Shown here: piece by piece, positions 1 to 9,100 of the stretch
How the letters are laid out: the number at the start of each line of letters is the position of its first letter
How positions within the stretch are numbered: position 1 is the stretch's first letter
DNA from: Nitrospira sp.
GTDB taxonomy: Bacteria; Nitrospirota; Nitrospiria; Nitrospirales; Nitrospiraceae
Reading direction: 5' to 3'
Assembly: GCA_023248215.1 (NCBI GenBank)
Contig: JAHFEW010000024.1
Coordinates: 1-51,035 of the forward strand
DNA length: 51,035 nucleotides
Notes under the pieces: model-generated
Seen by the model: only the letters and a program-made list of their open reading frames with translations
What the model was told of the DNA's origin: nothing
Databases searched by the model: none
Made by a program: the position numbers and the translations under genes

Positions 1-192
1 CTTCGTGAATTCAATATCGCACTTCCCGGAGCCATCCTGACTAACTTTGTCAAAAGTAAGTCTTCGCCCTTGAACGAAGCCGATGTCAATAGTTACCGCA
101 GATGGAGCTCGCTTGCTTGCTCGAAGTCTGCGAGAGAGCATGTTTGAGCCATACGCGAAATAAACAAATGTGTTCGTCGCTGATTCGAACAT
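1..192 (-). CDS. gamma-glutamylcyclotransferase-like protein, N-terminal part (cut by window edge)
   Basis: The minus strand reads 64 uninterrupted codons from an ATG at 192 to the window edge, so the gene continues to the left. The translation contains FAYGSNM near residue 12, a conserved run of arginines, and a later FDK.S.DGSGK-type stretch. This is the N-terminal signature of the GGCT-like (BtrG/ChaC-related) fold, whose YGSN loop binds the gamma-glutamyl group. Known family members release 5-oxoproline from gamma-glutamyl peptides or amines in the cytosol. The catalytic Glu lies outside the window, so activity cannot be judged. Confidence 0.8.
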   Translation of the reverse strand, partial: MFESATNTFVYFAYGSNMLSRRLRASKRAPSAVTIDIGFVQGRRLTFDKVSQDGSGKCDIEFTK

Positions 193-701
193 GTGTTTTT
201 GCAGCTAACAATGTTTAGTTAGATCCGCATAAGAGCCGAATCTGCAAATTTCTATCCGTATAACGGGCCATCAATTTTCGTGAACTATGGGCCCTAGCCG
301 TTGTCAGGTCAATGAGTTGCGCTCATGGAACCATTTTCACGGCACCTTATGCGGATCGGCGTCATGCAACGACGTTGAATGACTTCGCCACATGTCCGGC
401 AACGCCAGAATGATTGGATCAGACTCGTCTTTCCGTGAAACGGGCGCATTGTCTGCCGATTCGCGTATACCGTCAAGCGCACCCATACAGAAGTCTCGGC
501 ATATGGTTTCATTTTGACGTGAGCGACCATGCGCCAGTGCGAAGGCGCAGTGATTGGGTCGGTTTGAACTGAACGTGATGCGGTAAAAGAGAGAGAAAGG
601 GCGGCGACCCCACCTTGCCCCTCCGCAGGCTGTTCGCCCACGTCGAGGGGCCAGTTTTTTCGGTGGGCTTGTTGCGACGCTTCATGAAGAACGCAGCACG
701 A
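193..701. other. mostly non-coding stretch with one doubtful small ORF
   Basis: No convincing gene with a ribosome binding site is visible here. A minus-strand frame ending at 309 is the only one with protein-like character. It is listed separately with low confidence. Confidence 0.4.
309..512 (-). CDS. doubtful small Cys-containing protein
   Basis: A 67-aa frame from ATG 512. It contains FWRCRTCGEV followed by another Cys nine residues on and a basic C-terminus, resembling a small zinc-ribbon protein. No clear Shine-Dalgarno sequence precedes this start or the longer alternatives at 530 and 641. The product is unknown and the frame may be spurious. The neighbouring genes on this strand also encode small Cys-pair proteins, which slightly favours it being real. 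Confidence 0.3.
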   Translation of the reverse strand: MKPYAETSVWVRLTVYANRQTMRPFHGKTSLIQSFWRCRTCGEVIQRRCMTPIRIRCRENGSMSATH

Positions 702-911
702 TTATTCAGAACTGCCCAACATATCGTCGACCAGGGGACGGTTGATATCCGTACACCCGATGCAAATGGTATCGAATAATGATTCGTGATCGGACACGAA
801 GTTCCTGCCGTCGACCAGCTTTTCAAGAAACACCTGCTCGTAACACACGTCGCACAACATCATTAAGCCGCGCGACACGGACACTGTTTTTCGGCCTGTA
901 CTCCCCGCCAT
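702..911 (-). CDS. small hypothetical protein with two CxxC pairs
   Basis: 69 aa. An AAAGGGAG ribosome binding site sits seven bases before the ATG at 911. The product has two Cys pairs, LCDVC near residue 20 and CIGC near residue 51, the spacing of a small zinc-binding treble-clef or ribbon. No signal peptide or membrane segment is seen. The function is unknown. It lies in the same direction as the next small gene (958-1152), about 45 bases downstream of that gene's stop, so the two may be co-transcribed. Confidence 0.55.
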   Translation of the reverse strand: MAGSTGRKTVSVSRGLMMLCDVCYEQVFLEKLVDGRNFVSDHESLFDTICIGCTDINRPLVDDMLGSSE

Positions 912-957
912 AACGCACTCCCTTTCCTATATGGTCATCCGGTGAGCGCAGCCTGCG

Positions 958-1152
958 CTACACCGACCCCCTTTGCCGAGCCACCCAAAAATCTTCCGTC
1001 TCTAAATCGATCCCGCAGTCCGGACATTCGAATGGAGTTTCCGGAGAGGGAACTGTCAATTCATTCCGCAACACACGTCCCTGACAGACGTGATAAAACC
1101 TGCCGCGCGCATCCTCGGTATCCAATGGATCATGTTCATACACGAGCACCAT
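958..1152 (-). CDS. small hypothetical protein with CPDCG motif
   Basis: 64 aa starting at ATG 1152, with a GAGGTGAGGG ribosome binding site four bases upstream. The middle contains a His-Val-Cys and the C-terminal third contains PFECPDCGIDLE, a rubredoxin/zinc-knuckle-like loop. The protein is acidic and cytosolic. I do not recognise a named family. The good ribosome binding site and the clean Cys pair argue for a real gene. Confidence 0.55.
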   Translation of the reverse strand: MVLVYEHDPLDTEDARGRFYHVCQGRVLRNELTVPSPETPFECPDCGIDLETEDFWVARQRGSV

Positions 1153-1250
1153 ATATCCCTCACCTCTTCTTCATCTATTATTGGCCGCCGGCCCAAGTCA
1201 ATACGCCGGTTCTCAGAATCCCCATCCGGCACAGATCCGCTCAAAGCCGG

Positions 1251-2975
1251 CTAGATTTTAAACTGGGCTGCATAGAGACCGGCATACACACCGCCTAGGT
1301 GCATGAGGTCCTCATGCCTGCCTTCCTCGACGATGGCGCCCTGCTCGACCACAATGATGCGATCGACGTCATGCAGCGTCGCCAAGCGATGGGCAATGAT
1401 GAAGGTCGTCCGCCCTTTGGTCAAATCGTTCAGCGCTTCGCGAATCTTCACCTCGGTTTCCGTATCGATATTGGAGGTCGCTTCATCGAAGATCACGATC
1501 GGCGGATCCTTGAGCAACACGCGTGCAATCGACACCCGCTGCTTCTGCCCCACCGACAATTTCACGCCGCGTTCACCGATCCAACTATCATACCCGTTCG
1601 GCAATCGGCTAATAAAGTCATGCGCGCGCGCAGCGCGGGCTGCCGCTTCGACCCGCTCGTGGCCAGCGGATAAGTCGCTGTAGACAATATTCTCACGTAC
1701 CGTGCCGTTAAAGAGAAAGGGCTCCTGCTGGACCAGGCCGATCTGACTTCTCAAGAACGCCACGGGCAGGTCTCGCACGTCATACCCATCCAGGAGTACC
1801 GCGCCGCTGCGCACGTCATAGAACCGCATTAATAGTTTCAGCAACGACGTTTTCCCTGCTCCGCTCGGCCCCACCAAGGCGATCCGCTCACCCGGCCTGA
1901 CGGTGAGATTCACATCGGACAACACGAGACCCTGTGGCCGATAGCCGAAGGAGACCTGCCGATACTCCACCGCGCCCCTCAACCGTTCCACAGGCGGCAC
2001 GACGCCTGGTCGGTCTTCGACCTCCGACTTGGTGTCGAGGATTTCGAACACGCGTTCGCTGGCCGCCAAGGCATGTTGCAACATGTGATTGAGCGAGTGA
2101 ATCTCGTTGATCGGCGTATAAAACAGTCCGAGGTACGAAAGGAACATGACCAATTGGCCGACCGTTAAATGACCCGCCAGCACTTCCCCCGCGCCATACC
2201 ATAAGATCAAGACCGTGCCGGTGCTGCCCAGGAACACCATGCCCGGCCAGTACCAAGACCACAAATACATGGCACGCAGACTGCTTTGGCTATAGGCCTG
2301 GCTCAATGTTTCGAACCGCTTCCGTTCATGCTCGTGCTGATTGAAGCCAATCGTTTCCTTGATGCCGGACAAGGCATCTTGAAGGTAGGCATTGAGCTCC
2401 GCCACGCTCTTGCGCATCTGCGCGTAATACCCATGCACCCGGCGGGTAAACCACCCGGCGCACAGGGCCAGGATGGGAATCGGCACCAGGGACAGCAACG
2501 CCAGCTTCCAATTCAACACAAACAACATGATCGTGATGCCGATCAGGGTCAGGGAGGCGGTCAGCAAGCCTTCCAGCCCATCCACGAAGATTCGCTCGAC
2601 GTGTTCGGTGTCGCTGGTCACACGCGTCATGATCTCGCCGGTCGAACGATTTTCGAAATAACTCAGCGACAGTCGTTGCAACGCCCCGAACACCTGCATG
2701 CGCAGCGCATGGACGGCCTTCTGCTCGAGCGTATTGTTGAAGCGCACCCGCATCGAACTCACCAGGTTCCGCAGGACATAGGACCCCAGGAGCGCCCCCA
2801 ACACCCAAGACAACATCTCGGGATGCTTAGACTGGATCACGTCGTCGATGATGATCTTGACCAGATAGGGAGGGACCAATTCCAGCGCTGTGGCAAGCCC
2901 CGCGCAGACAAAGGTCACAACAGCCAGCATCCGGAAAGGCTTGAGGTAAGACAGTACGCGCAGGAGGGAGTTCAC
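1251..2975 (-). CDS. ABC exporter, MsbA-like half-transporter (TMD-NBD)
   Basis: 574 aa, the usual length for a homodimeric type IV exporter half. The N-terminal membrane domain (about residues 1-310) has six predicted helices. The ATPase domain follows: Walker A GPSGAGKTS at 369-377, signature LSVGQ at 473-477, Walker B IVIFDE at 493-498 and a switch His in AHR near 529. The signature has V in place of the common G (LSGGQ), which is tolerated in this family. Likely substrates are lipid A precursors, other lipids or peptides; sequence alone does not decide. It starts 24 bases after the peptide deformylase gene, so the two probably share a transcript. Confidence 0.9.
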   Translation of the reverse strand: MNSLLRVLSYLKPFRMLAVVTFVCAGLATALELVPPYLVKIIIDDVIQSKHPEMLSWVLGALLGSYVLRNLVSSMRVRFNNTLEQKAVHALRMQVFGALQRLSLSYFENRSTGEIMTRVTSDTEHVERIFVDGLEGLLTASLTLIGITIMLFVLNWKLALLSLVPIPILALCAGWFTRRVHGYYAQMRKSVAELNAYLQDALSGIKETIGFNQHEHERKRFETLSQAYSQSSLRAMYLWSWYWPGMVFLGSTGTVLILWYGAGEVLAGHLTVGQLVMFLSYLGLFYTPINEIHSLNHMLQHALAASERVFEILDTKSEVEDRPGVVPPVERLRGAVEYRQVSFGYRPQGLVLSDVNLTVRPGERIALVGPSGAGKTSLLKLLMRFYDVRSGAVLLDGYDVRDLPVAFLRSQIGLVQQEPFLFNGTVRENIVYSDLSAGHERVEAAARAARAHDFISRLPNGYDSWIGERGVKLSVGQKQRVSIARVLLKDPPIVIFDEATSNIDTETEVKIREALNDLTKGRTTFIIAHRLATLHDVDRIIVVEQGAIVEEGRHEDLMHLGGVYAGLYAAQFKI

Positions 2976-2999
2976 GACGACTCGTCGATCTGGGACAGA

Positions 3000-3530
3000 T
3001 CAGATGACACTGGCCGGTTCTTTTTGCCAGTACTTCTGAAACTCTTCCATCTGCGTCAGCGTGGAGAAATCGCTCATGCGATCGAGGAACAGCTTGCCGA
3101 TGAGGTGGTCCAACTCATGTTGGATACAGACCGCGTACAACCCGCTGGCTTCAAAATCCAACGGCTTCCCATCGCGATCCAGTCCCCTGACCCGCACAGT
3201 CGAGGGTCGCGTCACCCTGCCGCGCAGACCATCGACGCTCAAACAACCCTCCCACCCCTCAGCCTGCTCAGGCCCGTAAAACAGGATCGTCGGATTGATG
3301 AGCACCGTCTTGGGAAAGCCGCCTTCGCCGGGGCAATCCATGACGACGAGTTGTTGAGAGCGCCCCACTTGTGGAGCGGCCAGACCAATCCCCGGCTCGT
3401 CGTACATGGTTTCCAACATGTCATCGATGAGTTGCTGGAACGCCACCTTCTTAATATCGCTCGGGTTCACCGGCAGGGCCTTCTGCCGGAGAATCGGATT
3501 CCCGAGTTTGCTGATTGCCAGTATCGCCAT
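3000..3530 (-). CDS. def: peptide deformylase
   Basis: Removes the formyl group from the initiator methionine of nascent proteins in the cytosol. All three metal-site motifs are present: GIGLAAPQVG at 47-56, EGCLS at 94-98 (metal-ligand Cys96) and QHELDHL at 138-144 (two His ligands and the catalytic Glu). I chose the ATG at 3530, which gives 176 aa beginning MAILAISKLGNP, the normal N-terminus of the family. A start 13 codons upstream (3569) would add an atypical extension. It is followed by the ABC exporter gene. Confidence 0.95.
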   Translation of the reverse strand: MAILAISKLGNPILRQKALPVNPSDIKKVAFQQLIDDMLETMYDEPGIGLAAPQVGRSQQLVVMDCPGEGGFPKTVLINPTILFYGPEQAEGWEGCLSVDGLRGRVTRPSTVRVRGLDRDGKPLDFEASGLYAVCIQHELDHLIGKLFLDRMSDFSTLTQMEEFQKYWQKEPASVI

Positions 3531-3954
3531 GCTGCACCCTTGTATAAATGTCCGCGTTGCGCCACCCACCTCGGCAGCACAACCGATCCCTCAAATACCT
3601 ACCACGGCCTCTCGAACAACCGCAACCGGTCACCAGCCCCCTCGCAGGATGCTCCGCCAGCTTCGTTCTCGCATCGATCAGACCCTCGACGTACCCCCAT
3701 GGGAAAAGAGCTTGTCCGGGCAGGCTCGGGGTAGGCGGGTAAGAACATGACGCCTCGTCCCCGGACACGGCCGGCTCACCGTCTCGCCGGCGTCCGCAAA
3801 CGTGACCGTTCATTACTCTTCGTGTCGCGGACCGCCCTGCGGCCTCGCTGGACGGCCTTTTTGAGCCTCCTGCGTTCACGCCGAACACTCTTTTCAACTC
3901 CTGCATTCCTATAGGATTTGGGGGTCCCAGGGTTTCTCAACAACCTGCTAGCTG
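3531..3954. other. intergenic region without a supported gene
   Basis: Between the HEAT-repeat gene and def. One short minus-strand frame encodes an Arg/Lys-rich stretch (around 3780-3895) but has no clear start codon or ribosome binding site. The region should hold the promoter for def and the end of the preceding operon. I could not assign a terminator. Confidence 0.4.
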
Positions 3955-4761
3955 TTAAAACGCGCGCTTACGACCCTTGGGCTCCGGCAGTTCAAACGTA
4001 TCCTTCGACAGGTTCCACCATTCAGTCCACTCCTGCGCCCAGGCCTGTCGATCCTGCTTGGTGGAGGCGTCCCAATCGTGAAATTCCGTCTCATGCCTCG
4101 TCAACATCCACAGCGACTGCACGGCGGACATGGCGACGTATCGCTCCTCATCCCCCACCAGATCAATGAGCGGCTGAATCACGTCTTTATGACGGACGTA
4201 CCGCGCTTCAAACGCAGCCGCCTTGCGAATCGACGAATTGCTATCCTTGCCCATGGCTTCAATGGCAGGCGGGGCTTGGAGTGGATCGAGGCGCACGGCA
4301 ACCCGGAGCGCATGTTCGCGAATACGGGGGAGTTCGCTGCTCTGTTTCGCCGTTTCAAGCAGCGCGGGCACGGCAGCTGGGGCCTTGATCATCGACAGGG
4401 TCTCGATGGCATTGTAGCGGATCCGCGGACCAGGCATCGTCAACGCCTTGGTCACGACCGGCAGGACCGACTCGCCCAGGTGGACAAATTCTCCCATCGC
4501 CCAAAACTCCTGCTTCCCTTCCAACAGCGGCAGCAGCGCCTCCGCCCGTTGCAGTTCTTCCGGAGTCAGGGCCTTCGTGTTGGGCGCCACCGACACGTCG
4601 GGCACCGGCTCGGATTTGGGAGGCGCCTCATAGGGCATCTGCACCGGCCAGACCGTGGCGGCAGACCAGGCTTGGTCCAGCGTCATCCCCACCAGCCCAA
4701 GCAGGGCAAGGCTGCATACCAACAATCGACAGAACCACTGCTGCTTTAGTGCCATCATCAT
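3955..4761 (-). CDS. exported HEAT-repeat protein
   Basis: 268 aa from the first of three consecutive ATGs at 4761, with GAGAGG six bases upstream. Longer starts would run into the RND gene. Residues 1-35 form a signal peptide (hydrophobic SLALLGLVGMTL, then AWSA). The body has PBS-lyase/HEAT-type helical repeats: LPVVTKAL..., AVPALLETA..., IQPLIDLVGD.... The C-terminus is Trp-rich and basic. HEAT arrays mediate protein contacts, and no enzyme motif is present. It starts 25 bases after the RND pump gene, so it is probably the last gene of the metal-efflux operon and acts in the periplasm. Confidence 0.75.
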   Translation of the reverse strand: MMMALKQQWFCRLLVCSLALLGLVGMTLDQAWSAATVWPVQMPYEAPPKSEPVPDVSVAPNTKALTPEELQRAEALLPLLEGKQEFWAMGEFVHLGESVLPVVTKALTMPGPRIRYNAIETLSMIKAPAAVPALLETAKQSSELPRIREHALRVAVRLDPLQAPPAIEAMGKDSNSSIRKAAAFEARYVRHKDVIQPLIDLVGDEERYVAMSAVQSLWMLTRHETEFHDWDASTKQDRQAWAQEWTEWWNLSKDTFELPEPKGRKRAF

Positions 4762-4786
4762 GACTACCCTCTCGAAAGCATTGCCA

Positions 4787-7700
4787 TTAATGTGGGGCCG
4801 TCGGTTCCCGCTCGTCGTCCACCGGTCGCTCCCTCGCCGTGCGACGATGGACCACTTCATACAACACCGGAAGCACGACGAGAATCAACACCGCCGCCGT
4901 GAGCATCCCCCCCACGACCACGCGGGCAAGGGGTTTTTGCGCCTGCGATCCGATCCCCGTGGCCAAGGCTGCGGGGAGCAATCCGATGGCGGCGGCCAGG
5001 GTGGCCATGAGAATGGGACGCATCTGTACATCCGCGCCCTTCAGGATAGCCTCCCGCAAATCGATACCTCCTCGTCGAAAATCCTCGATACGAGAGATTA
5101 ACAGGACTCCTCCGAGAATCGCCACTCCCAGCGTCGAGATGACCCCGACCGCCGCGGAGATGCTGAAATTGGTGCCTGTCAGCACGAGGGAAAAGATGCC
5201 GCCGATGAGCGCAAACGGCACAGTAACCAGCACCAGCAGCGCATTCTTGAGCGAGTTGAAGGTCGTATAGAGCAAGAAGAGGATCATGACCAGGCTCACC
5301 GGCACAATCATCGTCAGCCGTTTTTGTTCTTCCGTGAGTTGATCGTACTGGCCGGCCCATTCGATCCGATACCGTTCCGGAAGCGAGACGGCCTTCTCCA
5401 TCTTGGCCTGGGCCTCCTTCACCGTACTCTCGAGGTCGCGATCGCGGACGCTGAATTTAATGGGGATATACCGTTCGTTGTTTTCCCGATAAATGATGAA
5501 GGCGCCGGTGTGGGTCTTGATCGTCGCCACCTGCTTCAACGGAATCCGTGCCCCGTTCGGCGTATTGACCAGAATATTGCCGATGGCTTCGGCATCCCGC
5601 CTGAACTCGGGCAGGAATCGGACGACGAGATCGAACAGACGCTCGCCCTCATACACCTGGGTCACGCCCTGGCCGCCCACCGCCGCCTGCACCACCGCAT
5701 TGACGTCGGAGACCCGCAGTCCATAGCGAGCACTGGCTTCCCGATCGACCTGAATCAAGAGATTGGGTTGTCCCACCAATCGAAAAATCCCCAGGTCCTT
5801 GACGCCGCGCACCCCTTTCATGACCGCCTCGATTTCCACCGCCTTCGATTCCATCGTTTTCAAATCGGTGCCGAACAACTTGATTGAATTCTCGCCCTTC
5901 ACGCCCGACATGGCTTCTTCCACGTTGTCTTGAATCACCTGCGAAAAGTTGAAGATGACGCCAGGGATCGTCTTGAGGCGCGCTTCAATCTCCTCCACCA
6001 GCTGATCCTTGTCCATTCCCGGTCGCCACTCCTTGCGCGGCTTGAGATTGGCAAGAAACTCCGCGTTGAAAAAGCTGGTGGGGTCGGTCCCGTCGTCGGG
6101 TCTCCCCAACTGAGAGACGATCGTGATGACTTCCGGCGACTTCCGAAACATCTGTCTGATTTCTCCCGTGAGTCGGGCGGCCTCGTCGAAGGAAATGTCG
6201 ACCGGCATCGTGGCGCGCACCCAGAGGTTGCCTTCTTCCAGCGCCGGCATAAACTCTCCGCCTACAAATTGCATGGCGCCAAAGGCCGTCAGCAACAGCA
6301 GCAGCGCCGCGCCGATCACCTTCATGTTGTGGCTCAAGGCCCAGCGCAACACGGCGAGATACATGCGGCGAATCGCGCTCACAAACCGCGTGTCTTCTTC
6401 CTTGACCACACCGTTTAAGAATAACGAACAGAGGACCGGCGCCAGCGTAAAGGCCATGAGGAGCGCGCCGAACAGTGCGAATCCATACGTGAAGGACATC
6501 GGCGCAAAAATCTTTCCCGGCACACCGGTCATCGTGAACAAGGGAATGAATGCGACCACGATGATGGCCGTGGAGAAGAAAATCGGCCTCCCCACCTGGC
6601 GGGACGCGCGGACGATCTGCTGCGGCACCGTCAGCCCCAAGCGGCGATCGTGGGCGAGGTGGAAGAAAATGCTTTCCACCATCACCAGGGTCGCATCGAC
6701 GATGATGCCGAAATCGATGGCGCCGAGAGAGATCAGGTTGGCAGATTGCCCGATCAGGACCATCATCGTGAAGGTAAAGAGCAGGGACATCGGAATCGTC
6801 AGCGCGACGATGATCGAGGCGCGCAAATGGCCGAGAAAGACGAAGAGGATGATGAACACGAGCACCATGCCGCTGATCAGAATATCGGTGACCGTTTCGA
6901 CCGTGGTATGGATCAAGGCTGTCCGATCGTAGAAGGTCTTGACTTTCACCCCATCCGGCAACTTCCACTTGTTCAACTCCTCGACCTTCTCGCGTACCCG
7001 CTCCAGCACGGAAAGCGCCTTGTATCCGCGCTGCAGCAAAATCACCCCTTCGACCACGTCGTCGTTATCATCGATCCCGACCTTACCCAGCCGCACCCGA
7101 TGGCCCACCGACACCGTTCCCAACGTCTTGACGAAAATGGGGGTGCCTTCTTTTTCCGCCACCATTACGTTCTGGATATCCTCCAGGCCGTTGATGAGCC
7201 CAAGCCCGCGGATATTGTAGTTCTGCGCACCCAGGGTGAGGTAATTGCCGCCGACGTTGGCGTTGCTGTTCGTCAAGGCTTCCATGACCTGCGGCAGGCT
7301 GACGCCGTAGCTGATCAGCTTCCCGGGATCGATATCGACGTGATACTCCTGCGTCGTTCCTCCAAAAGCCGTCACATCGATCACCCCAGGCACCCGTCTG
7401 AATTCCCGCCGCAGCTGCCAGTCTTGAATCGTCTTGAGGTCGGTCAGGCTCGTCTTCCCGTTCCCTGCCAGCTCATAGCGATAGATTTCCGCAATCGCCC
7501 ACCAGGGCGACAGGGACGGTTGCACGTTTTGAGGAAGGCTGATGGTGGCCAGGCGGTTGACGACTTCCTGGCGGTCGAAGAAGTACTGGGTCCCGAAGTC
7601 GAAGTAGATCTTGATATCGCTCAGCCCAAAAATCGACAGGGATCGAATATCGGTGAGACCCGGAGCACCGTTCAGGGCCACTTCGATGGGAATCGTGATT

Positions 7701-7891
7701 TGGCGTTCGATTTCTTCTGCGGACCAGCCGGGGAACTGGGTGATCACCTCAATCATGGGAGGCGACGGGTCCGGATAGGCCACGATGTCGAGCTGTTGGA
7801 AGGCATAGAGCCCCCCAAAGAGGAGACTAAATCCGAGCGCGCAGACAAGAAACCGTTGAACGAGCGAGAGCTCGACAATTCGAACGATCAT
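4787..7891 (-). CDS. heavy-metal efflux RND pump, CzcA/CusA family
   Basis: 1034 aa, full length for an HME-RND inner-membrane pump that exports metal ions by proton antiport through a periplasmic tripartite complex. Twelve membrane helices are expected: TM1 at about 11-31, and a cluster from about 335 that includes the family signature in TM4. There D393, D399 and E406 (AIDFGIIVDATLVMVE) have the same spacing as the proton-relay acids of CzcA. The porter and docking domains lie between. Metal specificity (Cu/Ag versus Zn/Co/Cd) cannot be decided by eye. It follows the adaptor gene after 60 bases in the operon channel-adaptor-pump-HEAT protein. Confidence 0.93.
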   Translation of the reverse strand: MIVRIVELSLVQRFLVCALGFSLLFGGLYAFQQLDIVAYPDPSPPMIEVITQFPGWSAEEIERQITIPIEVALNGAPGLTDIRSLSIFGLSDIKIYFDFGTQYFFDRQEVVNRLATISLPQNVQPSLSPWWAIAEIYRYELAGNGKTSLTDLKTIQDWQLRREFRRVPGVIDVTAFGGTTQEYHVDIDPGKLISYGVSLPQVMEALTNSNANVGGNYLTLGAQNYNIRGLGLINGLEDIQNVMVAEKEGTPIFVKTLGTVSVGHRVRLGKVGIDDNDDVVEGVILLQRGYKALSVLERVREKVEELNKWKLPDGVKVKTFYDRTALIHTTVETVTDILISGMVLVFIILFVFLGHLRASIIVALTIPMSLLFTFTMMVLIGQSANLISLGAIDFGIIVDATLVMVESIFFHLAHDRRLGLTVPQQIVRASRQVGRPIFFSTAIIVVAFIPLFTMTGVPGKIFAPMSFTYGFALFGALLMAFTLAPVLCSLFLNGVVKEEDTRFVSAIRRMYLAVLRWALSHNMKVIGAALLLLLTAFGAMQFVGGEFMPALEEGNLWVRATMPVDISFDEAARLTGEIRQMFRKSPEVITIVSQLGRPDDGTDPTSFFNAEFLANLKPRKEWRPGMDKDQLVEEIEARLKTIPGVIFNFSQVIQDNVEEAMSGVKGENSIKLFGTDLKTMESKAVEIEAVMKGVRGVKDLGIFRLVGQPNLLIQVDREASARYGLRVSDVNAVVQAAVGGQGVTQVYEGERLFDLVVRFLPEFRRDAEAIGNILVNTPNGARIPLKQVATIKTHTGAFIIYRENNERYIPIKFSVRDRDLESTVKEAQAKMEKAVSLPERYRIEWAGQYDQLTEEQKRLTMIVPVSLVMILFLLYTTFNSLKNALLVLVTVPFALIGGIFSLVLTGTNFSISAAVGVISTLGVAILGGVLLISRIEDFRRGGIDLREAILKGADVQMRPILMATLAAAIGLLPAALATGIGSQAQKPLARVVVGGMLTAAVLILVVLPVLYEVVHRRTARERPVDDEREPTAPH

Positions 7892-7951
7892 CGTCCTGGT
7901 GACCTGTGCTGCCGGCCCTGCAGGGTCGGATACATCGCCACGATCACCGCC

Positions 7952-9100
7952 TCACCCCTTGACCTCTTGCCCTTTGATAAGCACCGCCCCCTTCGTCACG
8001 ATTCGCTCACTGGCTGTCAGCCCCTGGAGAATACGGACTTGATCACTGGAGACATTGGAGACCACCACCTCGCGCTTCAGGTAGTGATTGGGCGCGTCCA
8101 CCACATACACGAAATGCTTCCCGTCGATTTCGACCACCGCCTCTTTGGGAATCGTCAAGAAGGGGCTGGCGTCCCCGATATCCAGCCTAAGCCGCGCGAA
8201 CATTTCCGGTTTCAAGTGTTGCTCTTGATTGTCCACCCATGCGCGGACCTTGATCGTCCGGGTATTGGGATCGACCACATCCCCGATGGAGGCCACCACG
8301 GACGCAAAGTCCTTTCCCGGATAGGCTTCCACATTAATACGTCCCACCTGGCTGACTTTGACCAGGGCCAGGTCCCGTTCGTACACATCGGCCACGACCT
8401 GCAGTCGATCCAAATCGGCGACCGTGAACAATACCTGGCTCGCGTCGCTTCCGACGGACTGTCCCGGGGTCACGGCCCGCTCGACCACGGTTCCGGTTAA
8501 AGGACTTTTCATCTCGAAGCGCGAGGTGATGCGCTGTTGAGCCAGCGGCTTCTCCAATTCCGACGCCGGAATGCGCAACGACAGCAATCGTTCTTTCGCC
8601 CGCCGAAATTCAGCGCGCGCCTTGATCAAGTCGTTCTCGGCCTGTTTGAGATCTTTCAAGGCCAAGGCCTTGGTGGCGTGTAATTCCTTCGCCAGTTCCT
8701 GCGCTCGAGTGGAATATTCCAGCTCCGACGCTTCCTTCACGAATTCGGAATAGGCCGCCGTAATATCGGAACTGTCGATCACCAGGAGCGTGGCGCCCGC
8801 CTCCACACGATCACCTAGACGGGCCCGTACCTCCACCACCCGTCCTTGCAGCGGTGAAGAAATCCTCGAGTAGCGATCTTCTCCATAGGCCACCTTCCCG
8901 ACCAGCACCAACTCGGGCTGAACCGGTTTGAAGTCCACCACAGCGGTTTCAATTTGAGCGGCTGCCTGAGGTGGCGCTTCCGATGAGACACTTTGGGAGG
9001 ACGTGGCTGACGAAGATGAGTTGGGTTCTTGCGTTTGACTGCAAGCCCACAGGGTCACGCTAGCTGCCAGCAATAGAACCGGCCTCGCCTGCGAGCTCAT
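7952..9100 (-). CDS. efflux RND periplasmic adaptor (membrane fusion protein), lipoprotein
   Basis: 382 aa. The N-terminus is a lipoprotein signal with lipobox LWAC (Cys19), followed by a Ser-rich linker. The order beta-barrel, lipoyl half (around RISSPLQGRVVEVRARLGD), long alpha-hairpin rich in Ala/Leu/Lys/Glu, second lipoyl half (SPLTGTVVERAVTPGQSV) and C-terminal MP domain (EAVVEIDGKHFVYV) is that of CzcB/CusB adaptors. It bridges the CzcA-type pump and the outer-membrane channel. Its start overlaps the stop of the channel gene in an ATGA, indicating translational coupling. The N-terminal metal-binding extension of some CzcB proteins is absent. Confidence 0.9.
   Translation of the reverse strand: MSSQARPVLLLAASVTLWACSQTQEPNSSSSATSSQSVSSEAPPQAAAQIETAVVDFKPVQPELVLVGKVAYGEDRYSRISSPLQGRVVEVRARLGDRVEAGATLLVIDSSDITAAYSEFVKEASELEYSTRAQELAKELHATKALALKDLKQAENDLIKARAEFRRAKERLLSLRIPASELEKPLAQQRITSRFEMKSPLTGTVVERAVTPGQSVGSDASQVLFTVADLDRLQVVADVYERDLALVKVSQVGRINVEAYPGKDFASVVASIGDVVDPNTRTIKVRAWVDNQEQHLKPEMFARLRLDIGDASPFLTIPKEAVVEIDGKHFVYVVDAPNHYLKREVVVSNVSSDQVRILQGLTASERIVTKGAVLIKGQEVKG

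Noticed and set aside
2286-3734. 482-codon open frame on the plus strand
   Set aside because: Antisense to the ABC exporter and peptide deformylase genes, both of which have complete motif sets.
6650-8500. 616-codon open frame on the plus strand
   Set aside because: It is antisense to the RND pump and adaptor, His/Asp/Gln-rich without domains, and arises from the codon bias of the real genes.
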